DNA from: Mesonia sp.
GTDB taxonomy: Bacteria > Bacteroidota > Bacteroidia > Flavobacteriales > Flavobacteriaceae
Assembly (NCBI GenBank): GCA_012964435.1
Contig: DTTX01000086.1
Coordinates: 1-64,000, forward strand
Reading direction: 5' to 3'
DNA: 64,000 nt
The position numbers and the translations under genes are program-made. This document shows, piece by piece, positions 1 through 8,133 of this stretch (position 1 is the stretch's first letter; each line of letters starts with the position of its first letter). Under the pieces are notes generated by a model that made no database searches, was not told the origin of the DNA, and was given only the letters and a program-made list of their open reading frames with translations.

Positions 1-71
1 AAAAAATGACTTAACGCAGAAATTTATGGCTCAATAAAAAACCAAAATCTGCAAAGGATTTGACGAGAAAA

Positions 72-117
72 AATAAGAGTGCCGACTGGATTAGAACCTA
101 AAAGCTGTTTTCCAAAC
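72..117 (-). other. Possible tRNA 3'-half remnant (att-like)
   Basis: Read on the minus strand, this stretch just beyond the integrase stop has a TTTGGAAAA loop resembling a GGA anticodon loop. It then shows a T-arm-like GGTTCTAATCC and an acceptor-like AGTCGGCA. No 5' tRNA half is visible, and the T-loop and stems are imperfect. Integrases that target tRNA genes leave such 3' halves at one end of the inserted element, so this may be an old attachment site. It could also be chance similarity. Confidence 0.25.
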
Positions 118-121
118 CGAA

Positions 122-1375
122 TTATTGATAATGCACCCTTGTTTCGGCCGTGTCCTTGGTGTTTAATTTAGTGCGTAACGAACGCATATCCGATGATACC
201 TTTTGCTCGATAACCCGGGCATAGATTTGCGTTGTGGAAAGCTTGGTATGACCTAGCAATTTTGAAACGGTCTCAATGGGTACGCCATTTGAAAGCGTAA
301 CTGTAGTGGCAAACGTATGTCTGGCCGCGTGGAACGTAAGCTTTTTATTGATTTTTAGAATTATCGCTATTTCCTTCAAATATTTGTTGATTTTCTGATT
401 GGAAAATACCGGAAGCAGCTTTTCTTGCTTGCTTTTAGGATCTTGGTCATATTTTTTCAGTATGTCAAGGGCTTTATCCAACAGTGGTATTTTTACGGCT
501 TCATCGTTCTTTTCCCTTTTTGTAAATATCCAGTAATCTCCATCGATGCCTCGTACAATATGGTCATCGCAAAGTAATTTTACATCGATATAGGACAGTC
601 CCGTATAACAGGCAAAAACAAATACATCCCTCGTTTTCTGGTGCATCACTTTTGAAAGCTGACCAGATTCCAAAACTTCAAGTTCCGACTGGGACAGAAA
701 TGCCCGTTGGTGTTTTGTGAACTTCAGCGAGAACCTTACAAAAGGGTCTTTTTCGATCCATTCCAACCGAAGGGCAAGGTTCATCATCTTTTTCAAGCGT
801 TCCAAGTGTTTCATAACCCCATTGTTCTTTAGGGGCTGTGAACGGTTTATGGATTTTCCGTTACGTAGGAACTGTTCAAAATCAATGATGAATTTATAGG
901 ACAGTTGTTTCAGGAAAACGTCATTGGTCTTTAGTTTGTGCTTCAGATACCGTTTGATATAGCGTTCCGTAGTGAAGTAATTTTTCAAGGTGCCGGGTTT
1001 GAGTACCGAAACCATATTCTTATTGTGATAGAAAACCAGTTGAAGCAGCGTTTTGTGCTGTTCATCTTCCCCAAGATATCGGGCTTTGATGGCCTGGGCG
1101 GTAACGTATTTGGTTTCGCCCAGAAGCTGTTTGTGGCATTCCAATAAATCAGAGTACACCTGGTCAAGGTAAACGTTTAATGACTTTCCATCGGAAGTCC
1201 TTAGCGTTGACCTCTTGGAACGGGTATCCCAATAGGTAACCGATGTAGATCGTTTTAAACTGATTTCGGCACGTTTTCCATCGACCGTAATACGGGCATA
1301 AATAGGTGCAAAATCATCTTTTGCTTTGGCCATACTCAGCCAAAAATGAATGGTAAAAGTCTTGGAAGTCTGCAT
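122..1375 (-). CDS. Tyrosine recombinase / site-specific integrase
   Basis: A full-length (about 417 residues) Bacteroidetes integrase that catalyses site-specific DNA strand exchange. The N-terminal half is an arm- and core-binding region typical of the family. The C-terminal catalytic domain carries HAARHTFA (HxxR) and LLGHTKLSTTQIYARV, which supplies the last His and the nucleophilic Tyr. The first catalytic Arg, normally in TGLR, is replaced in TGLSYID. This is a substitution also known from the CTnDOT integrase. The open frame extends to 1420, but I prefer the ATG at 1375 (MQTSKTF), which matches the usual N-terminus of the family. The gene points away from the tRNA pair at 1603-1834. 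No excisionase or cargo gene is visible, so the rest of the element would lie left of the window. Confidence 0.9.
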   Translation of the reverse strand: MQTSKTFTIHFWLSMAKAKDDFAPIYARITVDGKRAEISLKRSTSVTYWDTRSKRSTLRTSDGKSLNVYLDQVYSDLLECHKQLLGETKYVTAQAIKARYLGEDEQHKTLLQLVFYHNKNMVSVLKPGTLKNYFTTERYIKRYLKHKLKTNDVFLKQLSYKFIIDFEQFLRNGKSINRSQPLKNNGVMKHLERLKKMMNLALRLEWIEKDPFVRFSLKFTKHQRAFLSQSELEVLESGQLSKVMHQKTRDVFVFACYTGLSYIDVKLLCDDHIVRGIDGDYWIFTKREKNDEAVKIPLLDKALDILKKYDQDPKSKQEKLLPVFSNQKINKYLKEIAIILKINKKLTFHAARHTFATTVTLSNGVPIETVSKLLGHTKLSTTQIYARVIEQKVSSDMRSLRTKLNTKDTAETRVHYQ

Positions 1376-1410
1376 AAACTCTCGCTTTAAGTTAATAATC
1401 GATTTGTTTA

Positions 1411-1437
1411 CGAAAGTCAAATCGCTGCGAAAGTCAA
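1411..1437. repeat. Direct repeat CGAAAGTCAA x2
   Basis: CGAAAGTCAA occurs at 1411-1420 and again at 1428-1437, 17 bp apart, immediately upstream of the preferred integrase start. Short direct repeats in this position are candidate recombinase or excisionase arm sites, or operator half-sites. The function is inferred. Confidence 0.45.
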
Positions 1438-1469
1438 GTCTATTGAATTACCAATGTAGTGAAAATTCT

Positions 1470-1505
1470 GGTAACAATTTAGGTAACCGAATAGGTAACC
1501 TTTGA
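1470..1505. repeat. Three GGTAAC iterons with 12-bp period
   Basis: GGTAAC starts at 1470, 1482 and 1494, giving three phased 12-bp units. A related GGTAACCGAT occurs inside the integrase gene near 1235. Together with the repeat at 1411-1437 this resembles an array of integrase-binding sites, but that role is inferred. Confidence 0.45.
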
Positions 1506-1520
1506 ATTGATATTAAAGCC

Positions 1521-1568
1521 AATCTTATGATTTCAAGAAAAATGAAAATCATTGATTTTCATAAGATT
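1521..1568 (-). terminator. Nested hairpins; likely terminator of the tRNA operon
   Basis: The inner perfect hairpin has 9-bp arms (ATGAAAATC at 1542-1550, GATTTTCAT at 1554-1562) around a 3-base loop. On the minus strand it is followed by ATTTTTCTT, as expected for an intrinsic terminator downstream of the tRNA pair. An alternative, mutually exclusive stem pairs AATCTTATGA (1521-1530) with TCATAAGATT (1559-1568). The competing stems could also serve the adjacent integration site. Confidence 0.45.
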
Positions 1569-1602
1569 AGCTATATTTTAGTGTCTATTGACACCGTAAT
1601 TG

Positions 1603-1677
1603 TCGGGGTGGCAGGATTCGAACCTGCGACCTCCTGCTCCCAAAGCAGGCGCGATGACCGGGCTACGCTACACCCCG
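1603..1677 (-). tRNA. tRNA-Pro (anticodon TGG)
   Basis: The reverse complement folds as a canonical cloverleaf of 75 nt without an encoded CCA. The acceptor arm CGGGGTG pairs with CACCCCG, the anticodon loop TTTGGGA presents TGG, and the T-arm is GCAGG-TTCGAAT-CCTGC. It lies downstream of tRNA-Ser in the same direction, probably on one transcript. Its 3' end faces the integrase, the usual geometry for integration at a tRNA 3' end. Confidence 0.95.
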
Positions 1678-1751
1678 AGTGGTAATCGTCTTGTGATTGG
1701 AGCGGCAAATATAAAATTAATTTTTAAACTACCAAACACTTTTTTTTGTGG

Positions 1752-1834
1752 CGGAGAGACCGGGATTCGAACCCGGGCATCCAAGAAGGATGACAGCTTA
1801 GCAGGCTGCTGCATTACCACTCTGCCACCTCTCC
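1752..1834 (-). tRNA. tRNA-Ser (anticodon GCT)
   Basis: The reverse complement is an 83-nt tRNA with acceptor GGAGAGG pairing TCTCTCC, anticodon loop CTGCTAA (GCT, reading AGC/AGU), a long variable arm typical of class II serine tRNAs, and T-arm CCGGG-TTCGAAT-CCCGG. It precedes tRNA-Pro and follows a good flavobacterial promoter at 1871-1901. Confidence 0.95.
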
Positions 1835-1870
1835 AAAAAATTATGAACTTTGCAAATCATTTTGCGGATG

Positions 1871-1901
1871 CAAATATATAACCTCTTTACGTTCTCACCA
1901 A
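1871..1901 (-). promoter_or_regulatory. Promoter of the tRNA-Ser/tRNA-Pro operon
   Basis: On the minus strand TTG (1901-1899) is followed after 20 bases by TATATTTG (1878-1871). This fits the Bacteroidetes TTG-N17-23-TAnnTTTG consensus, and the -7 box sits 37 bp upstream of the tRNA-Ser 5' end. Confidence 0.6.
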
Positions 1902-1967
1902 ACAAAAAATAAGCTTTTTTTGAATTAAATTATATCTTACTTAAGCGCAAATAGTTATAATCAATAT

Positions 1968-3206
1968 TTATTTCAAACTTTTTTCTAAGCTTATTAGTTT
2001 CGCTACATTTTTAACGATTCGGTGGTGTTTTTTTACGAACGGATTTTCTTGATTCCATACATATCCGGCCAAAACTGCACAAAGTTGTTTCTTTATTTCT
2101 AAGTTAGGTTGTTGATGTAAAATTATTTCTTGTAAATTACCTGTATACCATTCCTTTACATAAGTCGAGAAAACTTCGATCCCGGCATTCATATAATCTA
2201 CGTAGTCTTTCTGCCAGTTAATTTGTACTCCTTGCAATTCTTTATCGATCAATTTTGCTGCTAATAAACCACTTTCGGTCGCAAAAGAAACTCCAGAAGA
2301 AAATACCGGATCTAAAAATTCGGCGCTATTACCGGTCAATACAAAGCGATCACCGCATAGCTGAGTTACATTTTTAGCAATATTTTTAATTTGAATAGGA
2401 GAGAAGTTAAATTTTACTTTCTCAAACTGTTCTTTAAATTCTGGACTTAAAGCTAATATTTCTCGAAAAGCAGTTTCGTTATCTTCAGAAAATTGGGCTA
2501 ACCAATCGGTTGGAGCAACTACGCCTAAACTTGTATTTCCGTTAGAAAAAGGAATATACCACATCCAAACTTCTTGTTCTATAATATCGAAAGTGATCGT
2601 ATTTTGATGTTTAAAGTTTTCTCGATCTATATCTTTCACCTGAGTGAAAATCGAAGAATGTGAACTTACTTTCGCTTCAGCTTCTAAACCAAGCTGTTTG
2701 GCAAGAACTCTTCCGTTACCACTGGCATCAATTATAAATCGAGCAGTTATTGTTTCAGAAATAGTTTTAGAACGATAGGAGATCGTTATTTCTTCTTCCG
2801 CAGAAAAATCTACCGCAGTTACTTCAGTTTCAAAAAGAATTTTGACACCTTTTTTCTGACAAGATTCAGCTAAAACCAGATCAAAATCATCTCGAGGTAC
2901 TTGCCAGGTCCAATCCCAACCTTCACCAAACTTTTCAGCAAAATCGAATGCGCCCACAACTCCGTTTTTTATAAACTTAGCTCCGTGCTTTTTTTGGTAA
3001 TTTTGTTGTTGTAAATCTTTTAGAAGCCCTGCCTCTTCAAAATTATCCATACAACGTGGGATCAAGCTTTCTCCGATCGTATAACGAGGAAATTTACTTT
3101 TCTCTAAAATCGTAACTCGATAACCTTTTTGAGCGAGATATGCAGCAGAAACACAACCCGAAGGTCCGGCGCCAATAATTAAAACATCTACCTTTTCTGT
3201 ATTCAT
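1968..3206 (-). CDS. FAD-dependent halogenase/monooxygenase-like oxidoreductase
   Basis: A 412-residue flavoprotein. It has an N-terminal Rossmann FAD-binding motif (IIGAGPSG, residues 10-17), then GESLIP near residue 47. The sequence W99-T-W-Q-V-P104 matches the WxWxIP signature of flavin-dependent halogenases with Val for Ile, and a GNSAEFLDP segment later in the protein fits the second FAD site. The family reduces, hydroxylates or halogenates aromatic and lipid-like substrates using FADH2. It is transcribed divergently from the aryl-polyene operon 60 bp away, which suggests it decorates the aryl head group (hydroxylation or chlorination). The substrate is inferred. A geranylgeranyl-reductase-like activity is an alternative. 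Confidence 0.75.
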   Translation of the reverse strand: MNTEKVDVLIIGAGPSGCVSAAYLAQKGYRVTILEKSKFPRYTIGESLIPRCMDNFEEAGLLKDLQQQNYQKKHGAKFIKNGVVGAFDFAEKFGEGWDWTWQVPRDDFDLVLAESCQKKGVKILFETEVTAVDFSAEEEITISYRSKTISETITARFIIDASGNGRVLAKQLGLEAEAKVSSHSSIFTQVKDIDRENFKHQNTITFDIIEQEVWMWYIPFSNGNTSLGVVAPTDWLAQFSEDNETAFREILALSPEFKEQFEKVKFNFSPIQIKNIAKNVTQLCGDRFVLTGNSAEFLDPVFSSGVSFATESGLLAAKLIDKELQGVQINWQKDYVDYMNAGIEVFSTYVKEWYTGNLQEIILHQQPNLEIKKQLCAVLAGYVWNQENPFVKKHHRIVKNVAKLISLEKSLK

Positions 3207-3266
3207 CTAATTTTTTTTGCTAGGTAAATATACTACATTTGTCGGGTAAACCTTAAGCAATTTTTA
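3207..3266. promoter_or_regulatory. Divergent promoter region of the pigment cluster
   Basis: This 60-bp gap separates the halogenase-like gene from the TAL operon. On the plus strand TACATTTG (3234-3241) matches the TAnnTTTG -7 box 25 bp before the start, with no TTG at ideal spacing. On the minus strand TATATTTA is a weaker -7 candidate. Both directions are probably controlled from here. Confidence 0.4.
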
Positions 3267-4799
3267 ATGCCGAAAGCTCCATATTCGTTTAGTTTTTCAA
3301 AATTTAAAGCCATTATTTTTGAGCAGAAAGAAGTTGAAATCGCAGAAGCTACACTTCAACAAATGGAAGAGAGTTTTCAGTTTCTCAAAAGTTTTGCTGA
3401 AGATAAAGTGATTTATGGCGTAAACACAGGTTTTGGGCCGATGGCACAATATAAAATTCCGAAAGAAAGCTTAAAAGACCTTCAATATAATTTAATTAGA
3501 AGTCACGCTTCAGGTACCGGAAATGTTTTAGCTGAAGATGAAGTAAAAGCGGTTATGTTGGCTCGTTTGCAGACACTGAGTTTAGGAAAATCTGGAATTT
3601 CTTCAGAAGTTATTTTATTAATGAAAGAGCTCATTAATCGAGAAATTTATCCGGTAATTTTTGAACATGGTGGCGTTGGTGCGAGCGGAGATCTAGTGCA
3701 ATTAGCGCATTTAGCCTTGGTGTTAATTGGTGAAGGCGAAGTGTTTTATGAAGGAAATCGAACCTCGACTTCAGAAGTTTTTAAAGCTGAAAATTTAACA
3801 CCAATTTCTATTCAAGGGCGTGAAGGTTTGGCTTTAATTAATGGTACTTCGGTAATGACGGGAATTGGTTTACTCAATTTTTATTACGCTGAACGTTTAC
3901 TGAATTGGTCAATTTTCACAAGTAGTTTGATTAATGAATTGGTAAGCGCTTATGACGATCATTTTTCAGCTGAATTAAATGAAGCGAAATTACATCAAGG
4001 CCAACAGGAAGTCGCTCAACAAATGCGTGAATTTTTAACGGGAAGTCAACTCATAAAAAAACGCGAGGCACATTTATACAAGTCTGTTGAAGAAGAATTT
4101 TTTAAAGAAAAAGTACAAGAATATTATAGTTTACGTTGCGTACCACAGATTTTAGGTCCGATAAAAGATACGTATCAAAATGTATTAAAAGTCTTGTTGA
4201 ATGAAGTAAATTCTGCCAACGATAACCCAATTGTCGATGCTGAAAAACAACAGGTTTATCACGGTGGTAATTTTCACGGAGATTACATTGCATTAGAAAT
4301 GGATAAAATGCGTTTGGCAACAACTAAACTTTCGATGTTGGTGGAGCGACAACTCAATTATTTAATGAATGCGAAGCTGAACGATATTTTTCCGCCGTTT
4401 TTAAATCACGGAAAACTCGGACTCAATTTCGGGATGCAAGGCGCTCAATTTAGCGCGGTTTCTACAACGGCAGAAAACCAAACTTTGTCAAGTTCAATGT
4501 ACATTCATAGCATTTCTAACAATAACGACAATCAAGATATTGTGAGTATGGGCACGAACGCGGCAACGCTAACCAAACGTGTAATCAATAATTCTTTTGA
4601 AGTTTTATCGGTGCAAGTGATTAGCTTAGTGCAAGCGGCGTATTATTTAGAGGAAGTAGAAAAATTAGCTCCAAAAACAAGAAGCATTCTTCAGCAATTA
4701 CAAAACTTTATTCCGAAGATTGAAGAAGATCAGCCTTTGTATTCGTTAATTGAAGAAACCATCCATTATTTGAAAAATCACGATCCTTATGAAAACTAA
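3267..4799 (+). CDS. tal: Tyrosine ammonia-lyase (MIO aromatic lyase)
   Basis: A 510-residue member of the HAL/PAL/TAL family. It removes ammonia from an aromatic amino acid to give an arylacrylate, here most likely tyrosine to 4-coumarate. The A139-S140-G141 triad in GGVGASGDL forms the MIO electrophile. Other family blocks are YGVNTGFG, SANDNPI and NNNDNQDIVSMG. The selectivity region reads LIRSHASG. By my recollection this is nearly identical to the characterised Flavobacterium johnsoniae TAL of the flexirubin cluster, which supports TAL over histidase. It is the first gene of the aryl-polyene operon and overlaps the ketoreductase gene by 11 nt. It supplies the starter unit activated by the ligase at 18420. 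Confidence 0.92.
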   Translation: MPKAPYSFSFSKFKAIIFEQKEVEIAEATLQQMEESFQFLKSFAEDKVIYGVNTGFGPMAQYKIPKESLKDLQYNLIRSHASGTGNVLAEDEVKAVMLARLQTLSLGKSGISSEVILLMKELINREIYPVIFEHGGVGASGDLVQLAHLALVLIGEGEVFYEGNRTSTSEVFKAENLTPISIQGREGLALINGTSVMTGIGLLNFYYAERLLNWSIFTSSLINELVSAYDDHFSAELNEAKLHQGQQEVAQQMREFLTGSQLIKKREAHLYKSVEEEFFKEKVQEYYSLRCVPQILGPIKDTYQNVLKVLLNEVNSANDNPIVDAEKQQVYHGGNFHGDYIALEMDKMRLATTKLSMLVERQLNYLMNAKLNDIFPPFLNHGKLGLNFGMQGAQFSAVSTTAENQTLSSSMYIHSISNNNDNQDIVSMGTNAATLTKRVINNSFEVLSVQVISLVQAAYYLEEVEKLAPKTRSILQQLQNFIPKIEEDQPLYSLIEETIHYLKNHDPYEN

Positions 4800-5526
4800 A
4801 TATGCGTTAATTACCGGGGGTTCACGCGGAATTGGGAAAGCAATCGCCAAGCAAATTGCTAAAGATTTAGGTTATCATATCTTGATTACTTATGTAAGTA
4901 ATAATGAAGCGGCAGCTCAAACCAAAGCAGAAATTGAAGCTGAAACTGAGGCTAGTTGTGAAACTTTAAAATTCGATGTTGCTAACAGAAATGAAACTCA
5001 AAAGGTTTTAGAAAACTGGCAAGAAAATCATCCAGATTCGATCATAGAAGTGATCGTGAATAATGCCGGAGTGACGCGTGATGGTTTATTTATGGCGATG
5101 AATGAAAATGATTGGGATCAAGTGATCAATACGAGCGTTCAGGGTTTTTATAACATCACCAAATCACTCATCACGCCGATGATTCGGCAACGTTTTGGGC
5201 GCGTAATCAATATTGTTTCGGTTTCCGGAGTAAAAGGAACAGCCGGACAAACCAATTATTCTGCTGCAAAAGCAGCAATTATCGGAGCGACAAAAGCTTT
5301 AGCGAAAGAAATTGCTAAACGTAAAGTAACCGTGAATGCCGTCGCGCCCGGATTTATAAATTCTGATATGACGCAAGATCTAGATGAAAAAGAATTAAAG
5401 AAAATTATTCCCGCAAATCGTTTTGGTGAAGCTCAAGAAGTGGCAGATTTGGTAAGTTTTCTAGCTTCAAAAAAAGCCAATTACATTACCGGAGAAGTAA
5501 TTAACATTAACGGCGGTCTTCATTAA
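4789..5526 (+). CDS. 3-oxoacyl-ACP reductase (FabG-type, aryl-polyene ketoreductase)
   Basis: A 245-residue classical short-chain dehydrogenase of normal FabG length. The N-terminal NADPH-binding motif TGGSRGIG lies at residues 9-16. NNAG follows near residue 92, then the catalytic Ser in SVSG, and Y157-xxx-K161. It reduces the 3-keto group made at each ketosynthase cycle to the 3-hydroxyl. Because the start overlaps the TAL gene, translation is probably coupled. The setting indicates a dedicated pigment reductase (the role of ApeQ in aryl-polyene clusters) and not the housekeeping FabG. Confidence 0.92.
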   Translation: MKTKYALITGGSRGIGKAIAKQIAKDLGYHILITYVSNNEAAAQTKAEIEAETEASCETLKFDVANRNETQKVLENWQENHPDSIIEVIVNNAGVTRDGLFMAMNENDWDQVINTSVQGFYNITKSLITPMIRQRFGRVINIVSVSGVKGTAGQTNYSAAKAAIIGATKALAKEIAKRKVTVNAVAPGFINSDMTQDLDEKELKKIIPANRFGEAQEVADLVSFLASKKANYITGEVININGGLH

Positions 5527-5535
5527 AATTAACTT

Positions 5536-6402
5536 ATGGCTAAGTGGAACGGTAAATCTCGCGGAAGCGTTTCTGGCATCAGGGTTTTTGTGTTTTTTAT
5601 CAAAAATTTCGGACTTCGAGCAGCTTACCTTTTATTAAGTTTACCGGTTCCTTATTTTGTGATCGCTGCTCCAAAAGCGACCAAAGCCTTATTTTACTAT
5701 TTTCATCGAAGATTAGAATATTCAGTAGTAACTTCAGTTTTCAAAATTTTTCAAACTTACTATGTTTTTGGGCAAAGTTTAATTGATCGAGTTGCGGTAA
5801 CTGTAGGGAAACGTGATAAATTCACCATGAATTTCGACGGAATTCATCATATAAAAGAATTAATTCAGCAGAAAAAAGGCGGAATTTTATTTACTGCGCA
5901 TATTGGAAATTTTAATATTTCGAGAACTTTTTTTGAAGAGTTAGGTAACGAAGCTGCCATTAATATGGTGGTGACCGATCACGAACACAAAAACATTAAA
6001 AATTATTTAGAGTCAGTCACCGGGAAAACAAAACTCAACTTAATTGTGGTAAAAGAAGATCTATCGCATTTATTTCAAATTAATGAAGCCTTAAATAATA
6101 ATGAACTCCTAGTTTTTGCCGCTGATCGTAGTGGAGAAGGTAAACATATAAAAGCTGACTTTTTAGGAGAAAAATCGCATTTTTTTGAAGGTCCGTTTAA
6201 ATTGGCAGCCTTAAAAAAACTGCCCACCTTAATGGTGTATATTATGCGAGAACCTCATTATCATTATCATTTTTACGCCAGAAAATTAGAGGTCGAAAAT
6301 CACGAACCACAAGAAATTCTACAAGGATATTTACAGAATTTAGAAAAAATGATAAAAAAATATCCTACACAATGGTTTAATTTTTACGATTTTTGGGATT
6401 GA
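5536..6402 (+). CDS. LpxL/HtrB-like lipid acyltransferase
   Basis: A 288-residue protein of the lysophospholipid acyltransferase (lipid A late acyltransferase) family. It has a hydrophobic N-terminal segment around residues 20-50 and TAHIGNFN near residue 120. His in that motif is the expected catalytic residue, but the usual downstream acidic residue of HxxxxD/E is not obvious, since Asn stands there. AADRSGEG and TLMVYIMREPHYHY match later family blocks. Such acyltransferases are a constant part of aryl-polyene and flexirubin clusters and are thought to move the finished polyene acyl group onto an alcohol or lipid acceptor. The acceptor is unknown here. A repeat unit separates it from the next gene. 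Confidence 0.8.
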   Translation: MAKWNGKSRGSVSGIRVFVFFIKNFGLRAAYLLLSLPVPYFVIAAPKATKALFYYFHRRLEYSVVTSVFKIFQTYYVFGQSLIDRVAVTVGKRDKFTMNFDGIHHIKELIQQKKGGILFTAHIGNFNISRTFFEELGNEAAINMVVTDHEHKNIKNYLESVTGKTKLNLIVVKEDLSHLFQINEALNNNELLVFAADRSGEGKHIKADFLGEKSHFFEGPFKLAALKKLPTLMVYIMREPHYHYHFYARKLEVENHEPQEILQGYLQNLEKMIKKYPTQWFNFYDFWD

Positions 6403-6419
6403 TTTTTTAATTGAAAACC

Positions 6420-6525
6420 AAAAGTCATGTTGAACTTGATTAACTCCGTTGAATCTTCGATTTCAGCATCTCATCAAAATAGGAAAATCTTTATGTGACC
6501 CTGAATCAAGTTCAGGGTGACAAAA
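6420..6525. repeat. Dispersed repeat unit, copy 1
   Basis: An intra-operon gap of 144 bp carries TTGAACTTGATTAACTCCG and a hairpin at 6498-6518 (arms ACCCTGAA and TTCAGGGT around TCAAG), flanked by TGTGAC and GTGACA. The same modules recur at 12620-12710 and 52646-52715. This is a REP-like or small non-autonomous element common between flavobacterial genes. It may attenuate or stabilise the operon mRNA. Confidence 0.7.
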
Positions 6526-6546
6526 AGTTAAATTAGCTAATTCGCT

Positions 6547-6969
6547 ATGAAAACACTTCTTACTAAATCTCAGGTTGAAAACCTTTTGCCTCAAAAAGGT
6601 CCATTCGCGATGGTTGATGGTTTAGTTGAATTAAATAGGGAAGCATTTTCAACTTTGACGATTAAAGAAGATAATTTGTTGGTCAATAAAAATCACTTTT
6701 CTGAAGCTGGTTTACTTGAATTTATGGCGCAAAGCATTGCGGTTTCTTCTTCATTTATGGAAGAAGCTCAAAATGAGGCAAAAGTCGGATTTATTGGCGC
6801 TATAAAAAAAGCAGAGATTGTAGCATTACCAAATGTAACCACGCAGATTTTTGGCAAAGTAGAAAAACAATACGAAGCGATTGGTATTCAGTTAGCTAAG
6901 GTGGAAGTCTTTAATTCTTCTAAAGAACTTTTAGCTTGGGCTGAAATAAAAACTGTACTTTCGTCTTAA
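6547..6969 (+). CDS. Hotdog-fold 3-hydroxyacyl-ACP dehydratase (FabZ/ApeP-like)
   Basis: A 140-residue single hotdog domain. The N-terminal LLPQKGPFAMVDGL resembles the entry block of FabA/FabZ dehydratases, and LLEFMAQSIAVSS is the central helix with an acidic residue where FabZ proteins have their catalytic Glu. The catalytic His is not certain; HFSEAG is the best candidate. It would dehydrate the 3-hydroxyacyl-ACP formed by the ketoreductase to the trans-2-enoyl stage, leaving conjugated double bonds because no enoyl reductase is present. It follows repeat copy 1 and has its own ATG. Confidence 0.8.
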   Translation: MKTLLTKSQVENLLPQKGPFAMVDGLVELNREAFSTLTIKEDNLLVNKNHFSEAGLLEFMAQSIAVSSSFMEEAQNEAKVGFIGAIKKAEIVALPNVTTQIFGKVEKQYEAIGIQLAKVEVFNSSKELLAWAEIKTVLSS

Positions 6970-6984
6970 ATAAACGCCATCAAT

Positions 6985-8133
6985 TTGAGACAGAAACCCG
7001 CTGTACATATTATTGACGATGAAATTATCGCTCCGCTAGGTTGGGGAACTTCAGCTAATTTAACTCAAATTAAGCAGCGACAAACTGCTATTAAAGAGCA
7101 TAAAATTTCTGTGGAAAATTTTTATTACGCAGCACTTTTTGAAGAAGAAAAAATTCAGCAGAATTTTGATAATTTATCTTTTTCTAAAGCAGAAGATTTT
7201 ACCAAATTAGAAAAGCTATTCTTATTAACGGTTCATCATTTATTAGAACGAAATCCTATAAATTTAGAGGAAACTGTTCTAATTATTTCAACGACCAAAG
7301 GAAATGTAGAATTACTTGAAAAAGCTGAAAATTCTATTCCTGAAAAATCTAAATTATACAGTTTAGGGAAGACTGTTCAGAAATATTTCAACCTCAAAAA
7401 TGAACCAATCACACTTTCTAACGCTTGTATTTCCGGTGGTTTAGGGTTAAGTGTTGGGAAACGTTTGCTAGAAGAAAATGCTTATAAAAATGCATTGGTT
7501 TTAGGCGGCGATGTGGTTTCTAAATTTACACGTTCCGGTTTTCAGTTATTACAAGCGATGGATAGTGAAATTTGTAAACCATACGACAAAAACCGCAAAG
7601 GCATTAATCTGGGTGAAGCTGCAGCCGGAGTTTTATTGAGTACAGAAAAACAAAATTCAAAAATTCAAATTGTAGGTGAAGCCACGGCAAATGATGCGAA
7701 CCATATTTCGGGTCCGTCGCGAACAGGAGAAGGTTTGGTTAAAGTAATTTCTTCAGCTTTAAATGAAGCTCACTTAGAAGCTTCAGCGATCGATTGCATT
7801 TCTGCGCACGGAACAGCAACACTTTACAACGACGCGATGGAAGCGCAAGCTTTTGGCAGATTAAATCTTCAGCAAAAACCCTTGACCAGTTATAAAGCTT
7901 ATTACGGACATACTTTTGGAGCTTCAGCCTTGATCGAAAGTATTTTGAGTATCAAATCTCTTCAACAAAATCTGTTATTTCCCTCCTTGGGTTGTGAGAA
8001 AATAGGAGTGGAGCCGTCATTAAATATTCAGCAGAATTTAGAAGAAAAAAAATTAAAATACGCCTTAAAAACCGCCTCAGGCTTTGGAGGTTGTAATTTT
8101 GCGATGATTTTTAAAAACTTAAAGTATGCATAA
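6985..8133 (+). CDS. Beta-ketoacyl-ACP synthase, catalytic Cys present
   Basis: A 382-residue thiolase-fold condensing enzyme starting at TTG (no in-frame ATG fits). The active-site triad is recognisable: Cys148 in NACISGG, His in SAHGTAT and His in YYGHTFGASA. It performs decarboxylative condensation with malonyl-ACP. Two catalytic ketosynthases lie in the cluster (also at 8977). In aryl-polyene systems one usually primes from the aryl starter and the other elongates, but which does what cannot be read from sequence. The 3' end overlaps the next gene by 8 nt (ATGCATAA). Confidence 0.88.
   Translation: MRQKPAVHIIDDEIIAPLGWGTSANLTQIKQRQTAIKEHKISVENFYYAALFEEEKIQQNFDNLSFSKAEDFTKLEKLFLLTVHHLLERNPINLEETVLIISTTKGNVELLEKAENSIPEKSKLYSLGKTVQKYFNLKNEPITLSNACISGGLGLSVGKRLLEENAYKNALVLGGDVVSKFTRSGFQLLQAMDSEICKPYDKNRKGINLGEAAAGVLLSTEKQNSKIQIVGEATANDANHISGPSRTGEGLVKVISSALNEAHLEASAIDCISAHGTATLYNDAMEAQAFGRLNLQQKPLTSYKAYYGHTFGASALIESILSIKSLQQNLLFPSLGCEKIGVEPSLNIQQNLEEKKLKYALKTASGFGGCNFAMIFKNLKYA

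Noticed and set aside
1600..1881. Plus-strand open frame containing QDSNLRPPAPKAG and GETGIRTRASKK
   Set aside because: It is the complement of the tRNA-Pro and tRNA-Ser genes; such peptides are well-known false predictions opposite tRNAs.
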